DNA of 64,000 bases from Luteithermobacter gelatinilyticus (GTDB taxonomy: Bacteria; Pseudomonadota; Alphaproteobacteria; Sphingomonadales; Emcibacteraceae), in contig NZ_CP040517.1 in the NCBI RefSeq assembly GCF_005849285.1, forward strand, positions 2,114,501 to 2,178,500, written 5' to 3'. The translations under genes were made by a program, and so were the position numbers. Positions within the stretch are counted from its first letter, which is position 1. Each line of letters begins with the position of its first letter. Shown piece after piece: positions 17,991 through 25,453 of the stretch. A model generated the notes under the pieces. The model saw only the letters and a program-made list of their open reading frames with translations. It ran no database searches and had not been told where the DNA came from.

Positions 17991-18494
17991 TCAGGGCCCG
18001 GGGCTCGGGGGTGATTTTCGGGGACCATTATCAGCTCTCTTGAACCGTTTGGCCCTCAAGGTTTCCCGGGTTTCTTCAATAATCTTGCGGCGTTGCTCCA
18101 GCGGCATGGCCATCAGGCGGTCCACCAGCGCATTCTGCACCCGGCTGATAATCTTCAGATGCGCCTCCCTTTCCGCCGCCAACACCTTTTCCAGACGTGC
18201 CCGGTCCACATTTTCCGTCATCAGGAGATCCATCGCCTGCTGGCGCAAACGGGCAAGCTGTTCATGACTTTCCCGAAACGGATGACCATCCCGTTTCAAA
18301 TGCCGGAACAGCTCCCGCCGGTCCTCCGGGGACATGTGCCGGGCAATGGCGGAAAGCCCATGCGGAGAATGAGAGCGGGCATGGCCGGACGGCATCATGG
18401 CGCGCGAAACCAGAAAACCAGCCAGAAACAGGTTAACCGCCAACGAGACAAACAGGATCACATGAAGCCATTTTCTACTCAGAAATTCTTTCAT
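17991..18494 (-). CDS. Periplasmic metal/stress sensor, CnrX/CpxP-like
   Basis: 167 residues with one N-terminal membrane anchor (residues about 10-30, LHVILFVSLAVNLFLAGFLV) and a helical periplasmic domain of the heavy-metal resistance (Metal_resist/CnrX, CpxP-like) type: HMSPEDRRELFRHLKRDG, then MAMPLEQRRKIIEETRETLR. A His-rich stretch (SGHARSHSPHG) follows the anchor. It is the last gene of a three-gene operon with an ECF sigma factor and a small membrane protein, each overlapping by four bases. In CnrYXH systems CnrX senses Ni/Co and releases the anti-sigma factor. The ligand here is not predictable. Confidence 0.7.
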   Translation of the reverse strand: MKEFLSRKWLHVILFVSLAVNLFLAGFLVSRAMMPSGHARSHSPHGLSAIARHMSPEDRRELFRHLKRDGHPFRESHEQLARLRQQAMDLLMTENVDRARLEKVLAAEREAHLKIISRVQNALVDRLMAMPLEQRRKIIEETRETLRAKRFKRADNGPRKSPPSPGP

Positions 18495-18838
18495 GACGCC
18501 CCCTCTTCCCCAAATAAAAACAAGATGTCATCTCCCAGAATAAGATACTGGTTATAGGCAAGGTCAAGATTTTCTTCGGTATCAACGGGGGGCATTGCCA
18601 GACCAAGATACACCCCGAGGAAACAGGCCATAACAAGCCCCGCCAGACGCGGCGCCAGGTACCCCCAAAAGGTTTTGCGCCCCAAACAATACCACAGCGA
18701 GACGGGAGACTGCACCACCTCGTCCGGAATCGCAAGCACGGCTTCCCGCAAACGGCGCGAGGGAGCCGGGCTATACCTCTGTTTATAGGGCTCCAGAAGT
18801 TTCTTCATTTCATCGGGTGTCATATCCTCATAGGTCAT
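18491..18838 (-). CDS. Putative anti-sigma factor, single membrane helix
   Basis: 115 residues. About 63 cytoplasmic residues begin with MTYEDMTPDEMKKLLEPYKQ, one membrane helix (LAGLVMACFLGVYLGLAMP, about residues 65-83) follows, then a short acidic periplasmic tail. It is encoded between an ECF sigma gene and a periplasmic sensor gene, overlapping both by ATGA. Size, topology and position match CnrY-type anti-sigma factors, although I do not recognise a zinc-binding anti-sigma domain. It would hold the sigma factor at the membrane until the sensor is triggered. The assignment rests mainly on context. Confidence 0.6.
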   Translation of the reverse strand: MTYEDMTPDEMKKLLEPYKQRYSPAPSRRLREAVLAIPDEVVQSPVSLWYCLGRKTFWGYLAPRLAGLVMACFLGVYLGLAMPPVDTEENLDLAYNQYLILGDDILFLFGEEGAS

Positions 18839-19434
18839 TTGCCGATCTCCTCCAGAAGCTCCTTGCGTTGCACGGCCAGAACGGTCGCCAGTTTTCTGCG
18901 CGCCCGCACCAAAAGAGCCTCCATTGCATTCACACTTACTCCCATAATATGAGCCGCTTCCTTGTTGCTCAGTTCTTCAAGATAACACAGGACAACTGCC
19001 ATTTTCTGACGCTCGGGCAGGCTCTCCAGGGCCTCGCGCAGGCGGTAGCTTTTCTGCTGCCGGTCCATTTCCTCTTCCGCCGAAGGCTCCTCCGACGTGA
19101 CGTCATGGGCATTTTCCAGATCATCACCGGGTTTGCGTTTGCGCAGCACATCCAGGCATAGATTCATCACAACCCGGTAAAACCAGGTGGTAAATTTGGC
19201 ATTGCGCGCCGGATCCCAGTTCCCGGCATGTTTCCAGACCCTGACAAAGGCTTCCTGCATCACATCTTCAGCATCCTGGTTACTGCTCAAAAGGCGGGCC
19301 GCAAACGCCAGATGAGTAGCCAAGTGCCGATCCACCAGCATTTTGTATGCCGTACGATCTCCCTTCCCCACCCTCAGGATTAACGCCTCGTCACTTGGCT
19401 CCGTCAGCTTATGTTGTTCGCCCACCCTCGCCAT
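18835..19434 (-). CDS. ECF-type RNA polymerase sigma factor
   Basis: 199 residues. Region 2 includes YKMLVDRHLATHLAFAARLL and DAEDVMQEAFVRVWKHAGNW; region 4 includes LPERQKMAVVLCYLEELSNK and the recognition helix around ahIMGVSVNAMEALLVRARRKL. It directs RNA polymerase to a small regulon and is the first gene of the sigma/anti-sigma/sensor operon. A perfect inverted repeat overlaps its own likely -10 region. The targets are not in view; the nearby genes korAB and the TPR protein are candidates only by position. Confidence 0.88.
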   Translation of the reverse strand: MARVGEQHKLTEPSDEALILRVGKGDRTAYKMLVDRHLATHLAFAARLLSSNQDAEDVMQEAFVRVWKHAGNWDPARNAKFTTWFYRVVMNLCLDVLRKRKPGDDLENAHDVTSEEPSAEEEMDRQQKSYRLREALESLPERQKMAVVLCYLEELSNKEAAHIMGVSVNAMEALLVRARRKLATVLAVQRKELLEEIGK

Positions 19435-19463
19435 ACAGCCTTTCGTTTCCTTTGCCGATCTGT

Positions 19464-19483
19464 GGGATTATACGCATAATCCC
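19464..19483. promoter_or_regulatory. Palindromic operator-like site before the ECF operon
   Basis: GGGATTAT-ACGC-ATAATCCC, perfect eight-base arms, about 30 bases before the sigma gene start. On the minus strand it includes TATAAT. The overlap with a -10-like hexamer suggests an operator. Confidence 0.45.
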
Positions 19484-19669
19484 GCAATACCCGTCACCGA
19501 AAATAAGATGAATTGAGGCATCTCATGACGAACATGAGAGGGAGTTTTGAAGAAATGGACTCGTTATTGCGCGGCGCACCAGCGACAATGCAATCATGCC
19601 ACGGCCCCGTCTGTGGATCGCCACACCCCGCAGGAACTGGTCCAGGCCAGCCCGGCAGAATGGATCATA

Positions 19670-19686
19670 TTTATGAGTTTACGACC
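19670..19686. repeat. Solo 17-bp IS end abutting the korB stop codon
   Basis: TTTATGAGTTTACGACC is the complement of GGTCGTAAACTCATAAA, one mismatch from the right end of the IS at 6147-7024. It is followed by TAG; on the minus strand korB ends GAC-TA-G, where the G is the first base of this IS end. No transposase or second end is nearby. The rest of the 19435-19669 gap shows no gene; CCGGCAGAATGGATCA at about 19651-19666 resembles the inner arm of the long hairpin at 53347. Confidence 0.65.
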
Positions 19687-20702
19687 TAGTCCACAACCCA
19701 GGTACGCCCCTTGCGCAACAGGGCATTGATGGACGGCGCGGGTTTGGCCTTGCGGGCCTGTTCGATCTGCTCATACACGGCGGTTTCATAACTTTCCGCC
19801 GGATTGCAATAGATGACCCCCACCACCACCGGCACATCGGGCCCGTGCAGGTCCACCAGAAGCCGCGCCAGGGTGAGATTGGTTTCGTCATGCACCAGGA
19901 TATCATCCTCGCCCACGCCATTCTCGCCAATGGTCACCACCTCAAGCCGCAGGTCCCGGGCATTCAGCACAAGCCCCTTGTTCCGCTCCTTGCCGAAAAT
20001 CAGCTTTTCGCCATGAACGGCATGCAGCTGGCGGTCGGCAGCAACCTTTTTGTCGGTAAAATGTTCGAAAGTCTTGTCGTTATAGACGATACAGTTCTGG
20101 TAGATTTCCACAAATGACGCGCCGTTGTGGTCTCGCGCCCGGGCGAGAATACCGGGCAGGCTTTTCAGATCCGTATCCACCGCACGGGCGACGAAACGGG
20201 CCCCGGCGCCGAGCGCGAAATGACAGGGCACCAGCGGCGCATCTACGGAACCCAGCGGGGTAGAGGGTGTGCGGGTACCCAGTTTGGTGGTCGGGGAATA
20301 CTGGCCCTTGGTAAGCCCGTAAATCTCGTTGTTGAACAGCATGATCTGCATGTTTACATTGCGGCGCAGAACATGCAGCATATGATTGCCCCCGATGCTG
20401 AGCCCGTCCCCGTCGCCGGTGACCAGCCAAACATCCAGATCCGGATTGGCCAGTTTGACCCCGGTGGCAATCGCCGGCGCGCGGCCATGAATGGTGTGAA
20501 AACCGTAAGTTTCCATGTAATAGGGAAACCGTGAGCTACAGCCGATTCCTGAGACAAAGACCGTATTGGACGGTGTTGCGCCTATATTGGCCAGCGCCGT
20601 CTGAACCCCTTTCAGAATGGCATAATCCCCACATCCGGGACACCAGCGGACTTCCTGATCCGTGGCGAAATCTTTAGCTTTGAGTTTTACCTGTTCATTC
20701 AT
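19686..20702 (-). CDS. korB: 2-oxoglutarate:ferredoxin oxidoreductase, beta subunit
   Basis: 338 residues. It binds thiamine diphosphate: VRWCPGCGDYAILKGVQ near residue 19 supplies cluster and cofactor Cys residues, and LVTGDGDGLSIGGNHMLHVL with LFNNEIYGLTKGQ is the TPP/Mg site. With KorA it catalyses CoA-dependent oxidative decarboxylation of 2-oxoglutarate to succinyl-CoA, reducing ferredoxin. It overlaps the korA stop by ATGA, so the two are translationally coupled. Separate gamma and delta subunits are absent, as in the two-subunit enzymes. The stop codon is built across the junction with a solo IS end. Confidence 0.9.
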   Translation of the reverse strand: MNEQVKLKAKDFATDQEVRWCPGCGDYAILKGVQTALANIGATPSNTVFVSGIGCSSRFPYYMETYGFHTIHGRAPAIATGVKLANPDLDVWLVTGDGDGLSIGGNHMLHVLRRNVNMQIMLFNNEIYGLTKGQYSPTTKLGTRTPSTPLGSVDAPLVPCHFALGAGARFVARAVDTDLKSLPGILARARDHNGASFVEIYQNCIVYNDKTFEHFTDKKVAADRQLHAVHGEKLIFGKERNKGLVLNARDLRLEVVTIGENGVGEDDILVHDETNLTLARLLVDLHGPDVPVVVGVIYCNPAESYETAVYEQIEQARKAKPAPSINALLRKGRTWVVD

Positions 20703-22573
20703 TTGTCCGCTCCCAATGTGGTGCGAATGGCATCCAGAATTTCCGAAATCTTGAAAGGCTGGCCCGTGACCTTGGACAACAGTTTCGTGTCCAGCAGATA
20801 CTGGCTGCGCAACAGCGTGTTCAGCTGTCCCACATTCATTTCCGCCACGATCACCTGATCATAGGACTTCAGCAAGTCTCCCAGGTTGCGCGGCAACGGC
20901 CAGATATTGCGCAGATGGATATGTGACACATCAAGCCCTTGGCCCCGGGCCTTTCTGACCGCCTGATGTATGGCGCCGCGGGTGGACCCCCAGCCCACGA
21001 CCACCAGTTTACCCCCGGCCTGTCCCTGATCCACAACCTGCTCCGGGATGTCATGGGCGATATTTTCGATTTTCTGGCGGCGAATATCGGTCATTTTCTG
21101 GTGATTGAGCGGATCATAGGAAATATGACCGCTATCATAACCTTTTTCCAGCCCCCCGATCCTGTGCATCAGTCCCTCCGTTCCCGGCTTGGCCCAGACC
21201 CGGGCCAGCGTTTGCGGGTCCCGCAGGAAGGGATGGAAGCCTTCCCGTTCCGTATGGAAACGCGCCGGGAAAGGTTTGAGCTTATCCACATCGGGAATTT
21301 TCCAGGGTTCGGCCGCATTGGCAATATACCCGTCGGACAGGATAATCACCGGTGTCATATATTTGGTGGCGAGACGTACGGCTTCGATGCCCACCTCAAA
21401 ACAGTCCGTGGCATTGGAGGCCGCCAGAACCACCAGCGGCGCATCGCCGTTGCGGCCCCAGACCGCCTGGAACAGATCGGACTGTTCGGTTTTTGTCGGC
21501 AGCCCCGTTGACGGCCCCGCCCGTTGAATATCCACAATCACCAGCGGCAGTTCCGTACTAATGGCCAGGCCAATGGCCTCGGTCTTGAGCGCAATGCCCG
21601 GGCCGGAGCTGGTGGTCAGGCCCAGAGCCCCGGCAAAGGACGCCCCGATGGCCCCGCACACTGCGGCAATCTCGTCTTCCGCCTGGAAGGTGACCACGCC
21701 AAATTCCTTAAGACCCGACAGAATGTGCAGCAGAGGTGACGCCGGGGTAATAGGATAGGAGCCCAGCACAAGCTTAAGATCCGCCAGCTGCGATCCAGTC
21801 AACAGTCCCCAGGCCAGCGCCTGGTTGCCATTCACGGTCCGATATTCGCCCGGTTCTTCCTCATAGCGGCCCACATGATATTGGCGAATATTACCGGACA
21901 TTTCCGCTGTTTCCCCATACGCATGACCGGCATTGAGCGCAGCAATATTGGCTTTGGCGATTTCCGGCTTAGAGGCAAATTTCTCTTCAAGCCAGTCGAT
22001 AATGGGTTGACGCTTGCGCCCGAACATCCACAGCAGCAGCCCCAAAGTCCACATATTCTTACATCTGAGCGCATCCTTATTGCCCAGACCGTATTCCTTC
22101 ACCGCCTCCAGCGTCATTTTAGAAATATCCAGCGCGCTCAACTGATATTCCGCGAGCGAGCCATCGGTCAGCGGGTTGCTGTCATATCCCGCTTTACGCA
22201 GGTTTTTGTCATCAAAGGCCGTTTCATCCGCAATGATCAGCCCCCCCACTTTGAGCCCCGCCAGATTGACTTTGAGCGCCGCGGGGTTCATCGCCACCAG
22301 CACATCCGGCTCATCCCCGGCGGTGGACACTTCAACAGAACCAAAATTGATCTGAAAGGCGGATACCCCGAAAGTGGTGCCCACAGGGGCACGGATTTCG
22401 GCCGGAAAATCGGGAAACGTCGACAGGTCACTGCCTTCAAGCGCCGTTGCCACCGAGAACTGGTTTCCGGTAAGTTGCATGCCATCCCCGGAATCACCGG
22501 CGAAACGGACGACAACGGATTCCATTTCCGTTATTGCTTGTTCATGTGCCGCGGCAGTGCTTTGCCCATCCAT
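20699..22573 (-). CDS. korA: 2-oxoglutarate:ferredoxin oxidoreductase, alpha subunit (gamma-alpha fusion)
   Basis: 624 residues. Residues about 15-200 are the gamma-type domain (VVRFAGDSGDGMQLTGNQFS), fused to the pyrimidine-binding and transketolase C-terminal alpha domains (residues about 230-620; LVLGSYPITPASPLLHIL, GLTTSSGPGIALKTEAIGLA, PSTGLPTKTEQSDL). It forms an alpha2-beta2-type enzyme with KorB. It can replace or supplement 2-oxoglutarate dehydrogenase and provides reduced ferredoxin. The upstream 367-base gap holds two strong AT-rich palindromes that may regulate it. Confidence 0.92.
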   Translation of the reverse strand: MDGQSTAAAHEQAITEMESVVVRFAGDSGDGMQLTGNQFSVATALEGSDLSTFPDFPAEIRAPVGTTFGVSAFQINFGSVEVSTAGDEPDVLVAMNPAALKVNLAGLKVGGLIIADETAFDDKNLRKAGYDSNPLTDGSLAEYQLSALDISKMTLEAVKEYGLGNKDALRCKNMWTLGLLLWMFGRKRQPIIDWLEEKFASKPEIAKANIAALNAGHAYGETAEMSGNIRQYHVGRYEEEPGEYRTVNGNQALAWGLLTGSQLADLKLVLGSYPITPASPLLHILSGLKEFGVVTFQAEDEIAAVCGAIGASFAGALGLTTSSGPGIALKTEAIGLAISTELPLVIVDIQRAGPSTGLPTKTEQSDLFQAVWGRNGDAPLVVLAASNATDCFEVGIEAVRLATKYMTPVIILSDGYIANAAEPWKIPDVDKLKPFPARFHTEREGFHPFLRDPQTLARVWAKPGTEGLMHRIGGLEKGYDSGHISYDPLNHQKMTDIRRQKIENIAHDIPEQVVDQGQAGGKLVVVGWGSTRGAIHQAVRKARGQGLDVSHIHLRNIWPLPRNLGDLLKSYDQVIVAEMNVGQLNTLLRSQYLLDTKLLSKVTGQPFKISEILDAIRTTLGADK

Positions 22574-22762
22574 GTCTGAATTCCTTAACTTTCTTTCATC
22601 GCATCCGGAGACAGAACACCCGGATTTTCCTTCTGATGCTACGACTTATATTATTGCATATAATATCGGTAACGGCCGGAAACAACAATTTACAACACCG
22701 TCTTTCCCCGGCTTTTACACTATCATGATCCATATTCCAGTTTTATTTTTATTGCAAGTTTT
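22574..22762. other. AT-rich intergenic region, no gene seen
   Basis: The gap 22574-22940 between korAB (minus) and the MATE gene (plus) is markedly AT-rich compared with its surroundings. It includes ATATTAT-TGCAT-ATAATAT near 22650-22668 and the two palindromes listed separately. I see no protein or RNA gene in it. Confidence 0.5.
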
Positions 22763-22787
22763 AATGTAAAATATTTAATTTTACATT
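22763..22787. promoter_or_regulatory. Inverted repeat, candidate operator
   Basis: AATGTAAAAT-ATTTA-ATTTTACATT: ten-base perfect arms in the divergent korAB/MATE promoter region, suited to a dimeric repressor or activator. Confidence 0.45.
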
Positions 22788-22813
22788 TGTTTAATGTTTT
22801 ATCGTCGGCATTT

Positions 22814-22833
22814 TTATTTAATATATTAAATAA
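22814..22833. promoter_or_regulatory. 20-bp perfect palindrome, candidate operator
   Basis: TTATTTAATATATTAAATAA is perfectly self-complementary over 20 bases. It lies 108 bases before the MATE gene. It could be an operator or simply AT-rich promoter DNA. Confidence 0.4.
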
Positions 22834-22940
22834 TTACTGGCTCGTCTACCTTCATTTGCCGGATAAAGTTTTGCTCATTGAAGCCTTGTCACCTGAAGTT
22901 TGCCAGTTCCCTTTTTACCCTTTGCCGGTATGATGCAACC

Positions 22941-24362
22941 ATGACCAAAAAAACCACAGCGCCCTCCCTTCCGCAGAAAACCGGCTTGAGCCAGGAAATG
23001 TGGCGCATTGCCCTTCCCTCTATTTTGGCCAATCTGTCCATTCCCCTGCTGGGACTGGCGGACAGTTATATTATGGGCCACTTGCCGGACCCGCGTTATC
23101 TGGCAGCCATCGCGCTCGGTGCCATGATTTTCGGCATCCTCTATACCGGGTTTAATTTTCTGCGCCTGGCCACCACCGGATTTACGGCCCAGGCGGAAGG
23201 CCAAGGCGATGCGGCAGAAGCCGGCCTGACCCTGCTCCGGGCCGCTTTGCTGGCTGTATTGATCGGCGCCTGCCTCATTCTGATCCATCCGCTGATTGCC
23301 CAGGCCGCCTTCGCCCTGACCGATGCGGAACCGCAGGTAGAGCGGCTGGCAGACGGTTATTTTGCCATCCGTATCTGGAGCGCGCCTTTCGCCCTGCTTA
23401 ACTTCGTGGCCGTGGGCTGGCTTTTGGGCCTGCATCGGGCCGGCGATGCATTGATTGTGCAGATTTTCATGAACCTACTGAATATCGCGCTGAATGTTTT
23501 GTTCGTTTATGGGTATCAGATGGATGTGGACGGGGTGGCTCTGGGGACCTTGTGTGCGGAAGCACTGGCAGCGGCACTGTCCTTTATTTTGATTGCCCGG
23601 GCCTATCGCATACGTTTCAGATTGTCCCTGTTCAGCGCCCCGGCCCGCAAGGGGTTTTATAATCTTGCGGCTTTTGCCAGAATGTTTCGTCTCAACCGGG
23701 ATATTTTTATCCGGACTCTGCTGCTGACGGGATCCATGGCTACCTTCACCATTCTGGGCGCGGGATTTGGCAAAACCATTCTCGCCGCAAATGCCATATT
23801 AATGAATCTGCAAATGCTCACATCCTACGGTCTGGACGGGTTCGCCCAGGCGGCAGAGATCCTGGTGGGACGGGAAACCGGGCGGCGGGATCCCGCCCGC
23901 CTGCGCGAGGCCGTCAAAATATGTGGGAAATGGGGGCTGATTGCAGCCCTTGCCTTCAGCCTCCTGTATGCCTTAGGGGGATCGGCAATTGTCGCTCTGC
24001 TGACCGACCTGGAAACTGTCCGCGAAACAGCCGGATCATATTTGATCTGGCTGATCCTGCTGCCGCTGGTGTCGGTCTGGAGTTTTCTTTTGGACGGCAT
24101 TTTCATCGGCGCCACCGCCGGTAGCGCCATGCGCAACAGTATGGTGATTGCTGTGCTGGCTTACGGCCTCAGCCTTGCCATCGGACTGCCGCTCTGGGCC
24201 AATCACGGCCTGTGGCTAAGTTATTGTATATTTATTCTGGTTCGCGCCATCACGCTTGTCCAACGGTACCCGGCCATCGAACAGGCCGCCACCAAGGGTG
24301 GCCCGGCGGACGCCGGATCGCGCTTAAGCTTGTCCGGCATGACCAAGCAGAAGAGGTCATGA
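22941..24362 (+). CDS. MATE-family efflux transporter (DinF-like)
   Basis: 473 residues, about 12 membrane helices in two related halves. The N-terminal MATE signature reads WRIALPSILANLSIPLLGLA with the Asp of DSYIMGHL in helix 1-2, as in the DinF/NorM superfamily. It exports cationic or other small compounds using a Na+ or H+ gradient. ATG 22941 matches the family N-terminus; the longer open frame to 22878 is not needed. Downstream lies a REP-like sequence and a 14-bp tandem repeat, not a partner gene. The substrate is unknown. Confidence 0.88.
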   Translation: MTKKTTAPSLPQKTGLSQEMWRIALPSILANLSIPLLGLADSYIMGHLPDPRYLAAIALGAMIFGILYTGFNFLRLATTGFTAQAEGQGDAAEAGLTLLRAALLAVLIGACLILIHPLIAQAAFALTDAEPQVERLADGYFAIRIWSAPFALLNFVAVGWLLGLHRAGDALIVQIFMNLLNIALNVLFVYGYQMDVDGVALGTLCAEALAAALSFILIARAYRIRFRLSLFSAPARKGFYNLAAFARMFRLNRDIFIRTLLLTGSMATFTILGAGFGKTILAANAILMNLQMLTSYGLDGFAQAAEILVGRETGRRDPARLREAVKICGKWGLIAALAFSLLYALGGSAIVALLTDLETVRETAGSYLIWLILLPLVSVWSFLLDGIFIGATAGSAMRNSMVIAVLAYGLSLAIGLPLWANHGLWLSYCIFILVRAITLVQRYPAIEQAATKGGPADAGSRLSLSGMTKQKRS

Positions 24363-24368
24363 GATTCC

Positions 24369-24400
24369 CATGGATTGCTTCGCTGCTGGCGCGCCTCGCT
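24369..24400. repeat. REP-like repeat, family 2 (inverted orientation)
   Basis: CATGGATTGCTTCGCTGCTG followed by GCGCGCCTCGCT corresponds to the complement of the GTCATTGCGAG...GAAGCAATCC repeat type. It sits directly after the MATE stop codon. Confidence 0.45.
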
Positions 24401-24442
24401 ATGAGGATTCCGGGATGAGAATTCCGGGATGAGGATTCCGGA
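24401..24442. repeat. Three 14-bp tandem repeats
   Basis: ATGAGGATTCCGGG, ATGAGAATTCCGGG and ATGAGGATTCCGGA follow one another without spacer. They continue out of a REP-like element and lie between convergent genes. Confidence 0.8.
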
Positions 24443-24487
24443 ACGGTCCCGGCTCATCAACATTCAGTCAAACCCCAAACATCCGGT

Positions 24488-24835
24488 TCAAAGAATATCC
24501 AGGACACTTTCCGGCGGACGGCCAATCGCGGCCTTGCCATTGGCTACCACAATCGGCCGCTCTATCAGGATCGGATGTTCGGTCATAGCCCGGATCAGAG
24601 TATCGTCATCAAGACGTTCATCATCCAGACCGTTTTCCTTATACGCCGCTTCTTTCTTGCGCATCAGATCCCGCGGCGCCATCCCCAGCATACGCAGAAT
24701 GTCCTTCAGTTTTTCTACAGAAGGCACGTCTTTCAGATATTCAACAACCTGTGGCGTAATCCCCTTTTCCTCCAGCAGGGCCAAGGTCTGCCGGGATTTA
24801 CTGCAGCGGGGGTTGTGGTAAATGGTGACCGTCAT
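24488..24835 (-). CDS. arsC: ArsC/Spx-family protein (arsenate reductase-like)
   Basis: 115 residues, thioredoxin-like ArsC fold. The N-terminal HNPRCSKSRQTLALLEEKG carries the catalytic Cys and the downstream HPILIERPIVV stretch has the conserved Arg-Pro near residue 95. This matches glutaredoxin-dependent arsenate reductases; YffB-like relatives share the fold, and no other ars gene is nearby, so arsenate as substrate is inferred from motif only. ATG 24835 has GGAGAAAG upstream; the longer open frame to 24928 lacks such support. Confidence 0.8.
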   Translation of the reverse strand: MTVTIYHNPRCSKSRQTLALLEEKGITPQVVEYLKDVPSVEKLKDILRMLGMAPRDLMRKKEAAYKENGLDDERLDDDTLIRAMTEHPILIERPIVVANGKAAIGRPPESVLDIL

Positions 24836-24967
24836 GAGCACTTTCTCCTTATAAATTTTTACTGCATAAATCTCTGCTGAGATGCTGTTTATCTCTTTTT
24901 TCCCGGAAAATCCAGTTTCCTGCGTCACGTCTTATAACCGCTATCTTCTTATAATTACTTATGGTAT

Positions 24968-24982
24968 TAAGAAGCATTCTTA
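24968..24982. promoter_or_regulatory. ICE/Irr-like palindrome upstream of bfd
   Basis: TAAGAA-GCA-TTCTTA, perfect six-base arms, overlapping the region just upstream of the bfd promoter. It matches TTTAGAA-N3-TTCTAAA at 11 of 14 positions. It is the third such site in the window after ahpC and dps. Confidence 0.5.
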
Positions 24983-24988
24983 TTTTTG

Positions 24989-25018
24989 TTGACAATCATT
25001 ATTAATTTCATATATATT
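24989..25018 (+). promoter_or_regulatory. Likely bfd promoter
   Basis: TTGACA (24989-24994) and TATATT (25013-25018) with an 18-base spacer. The spacer region ACAATCATTATTAATTT also looks partly Fur-box-like. Confidence 0.5.
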
Positions 25019-25070
25019 TTTCCAGAATTTGGTGAGTCGCAACACACGTGTTGAAGAGGACATTTCCGGG

Positions 25071-25319
25071 ATGCCTCACGGATCCGAACCCGCGGAAACA
25101 GAGGCCCGAAAGAACAGCAGGGAGCAGGTTAAGGTGTATATCTGTATTTGCAACGGTTTGAATGAAAATGCAGTCCGGGAAGCCGCGCGCAATACCACCC
25201 CGGAAACCAATGTTATTGACCTGTACAAATCCATGGGGGTCAAACCGCAGTGCGGTCTGTGCCTGTGTGAAGCGGAAAATGTCTGTCAAAACGAAAGACA
25301 GGCCGCCTCAGCCGGATAA
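25071..25319 (+). CDS. bfd: Bacterioferritin-associated ferredoxin
   Basis: 82 residues. The [2Fe-2S] ligands show the Bfd spacing: YICICNGLNE (Cys-x-Cys) and then KPQCGLCLCE (Cys-x2-Cys) about 32 residues later. Bfd reduces the core of bacterioferritin so that stored iron can leave; the bfr gene lies 134 bases downstream. ATG 25071 has AGAGGA ten bases upstream; in-frame TTG/GTG codons at 25029/25032 would add an unconserved leader. The C-terminus is short and lacks other domains. An ICE-like site and a promoter lie upstream. Confidence 0.9.
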   Translation: MPHGSEPAETEARKNSREQVKVYICICNGLNENAVREAARNTTPETNVIDLYKSMGVKPQCGLCLCEAENVCQNERQAASAG

Positions 25320-25391
25320 CGTCAGGCTGACGTAACGAAGATTAAGAACGTTACTTATTATCACAATCAAAATCCTTTTAAAATCAATACG

Positions 25392-25420
25392 TTGACATAA
25401 CCCTCCCCGGAATGTATCCT
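25392..25420 (+). promoter_or_regulatory. Likely bfr promoter
   Basis: TTGACA (25392-25397), 17-base spacer, TATCCT (25415-25420). This is a near-consensus housekeeping promoter located in the bfd-bfr gap, so bfr can be transcribed on its own. Confidence 0.65.
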
Positions 25421-25444
25421 GATCTTAAATCTTCAGGATCAGGA
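25417..25444 (+). promoter_or_regulatory. 5' leader hairpin covering the bfr ribosome site
   Basis: TCCTGATC (25417-25424) pairs with GATCAGGA (25437-25444), which includes part of the AGGAG ribosome site of bfr. An alternative, shorter pairing CCTGA/TCAGG (25418-25422 with 25433-25437) would leave that site free. The leader may be included in the transcript only if transcription starts at or before 25417. Confidence 0.35.
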
Positions 25445-25453
25445 GCATTAGCT

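Noticed and set aside
24401-24442. Tandem repeats as a CRISPR array
   Set aside because: Units are 14 bp without spacers and no cas gene is nearby.
24488-24835. Part of an arsenic resistance operon
   Set aside because: No arsB, arsR or acr3 gene in the neighbourhood; the single ArsC/Spx-fold gene is not evidence for an operon.
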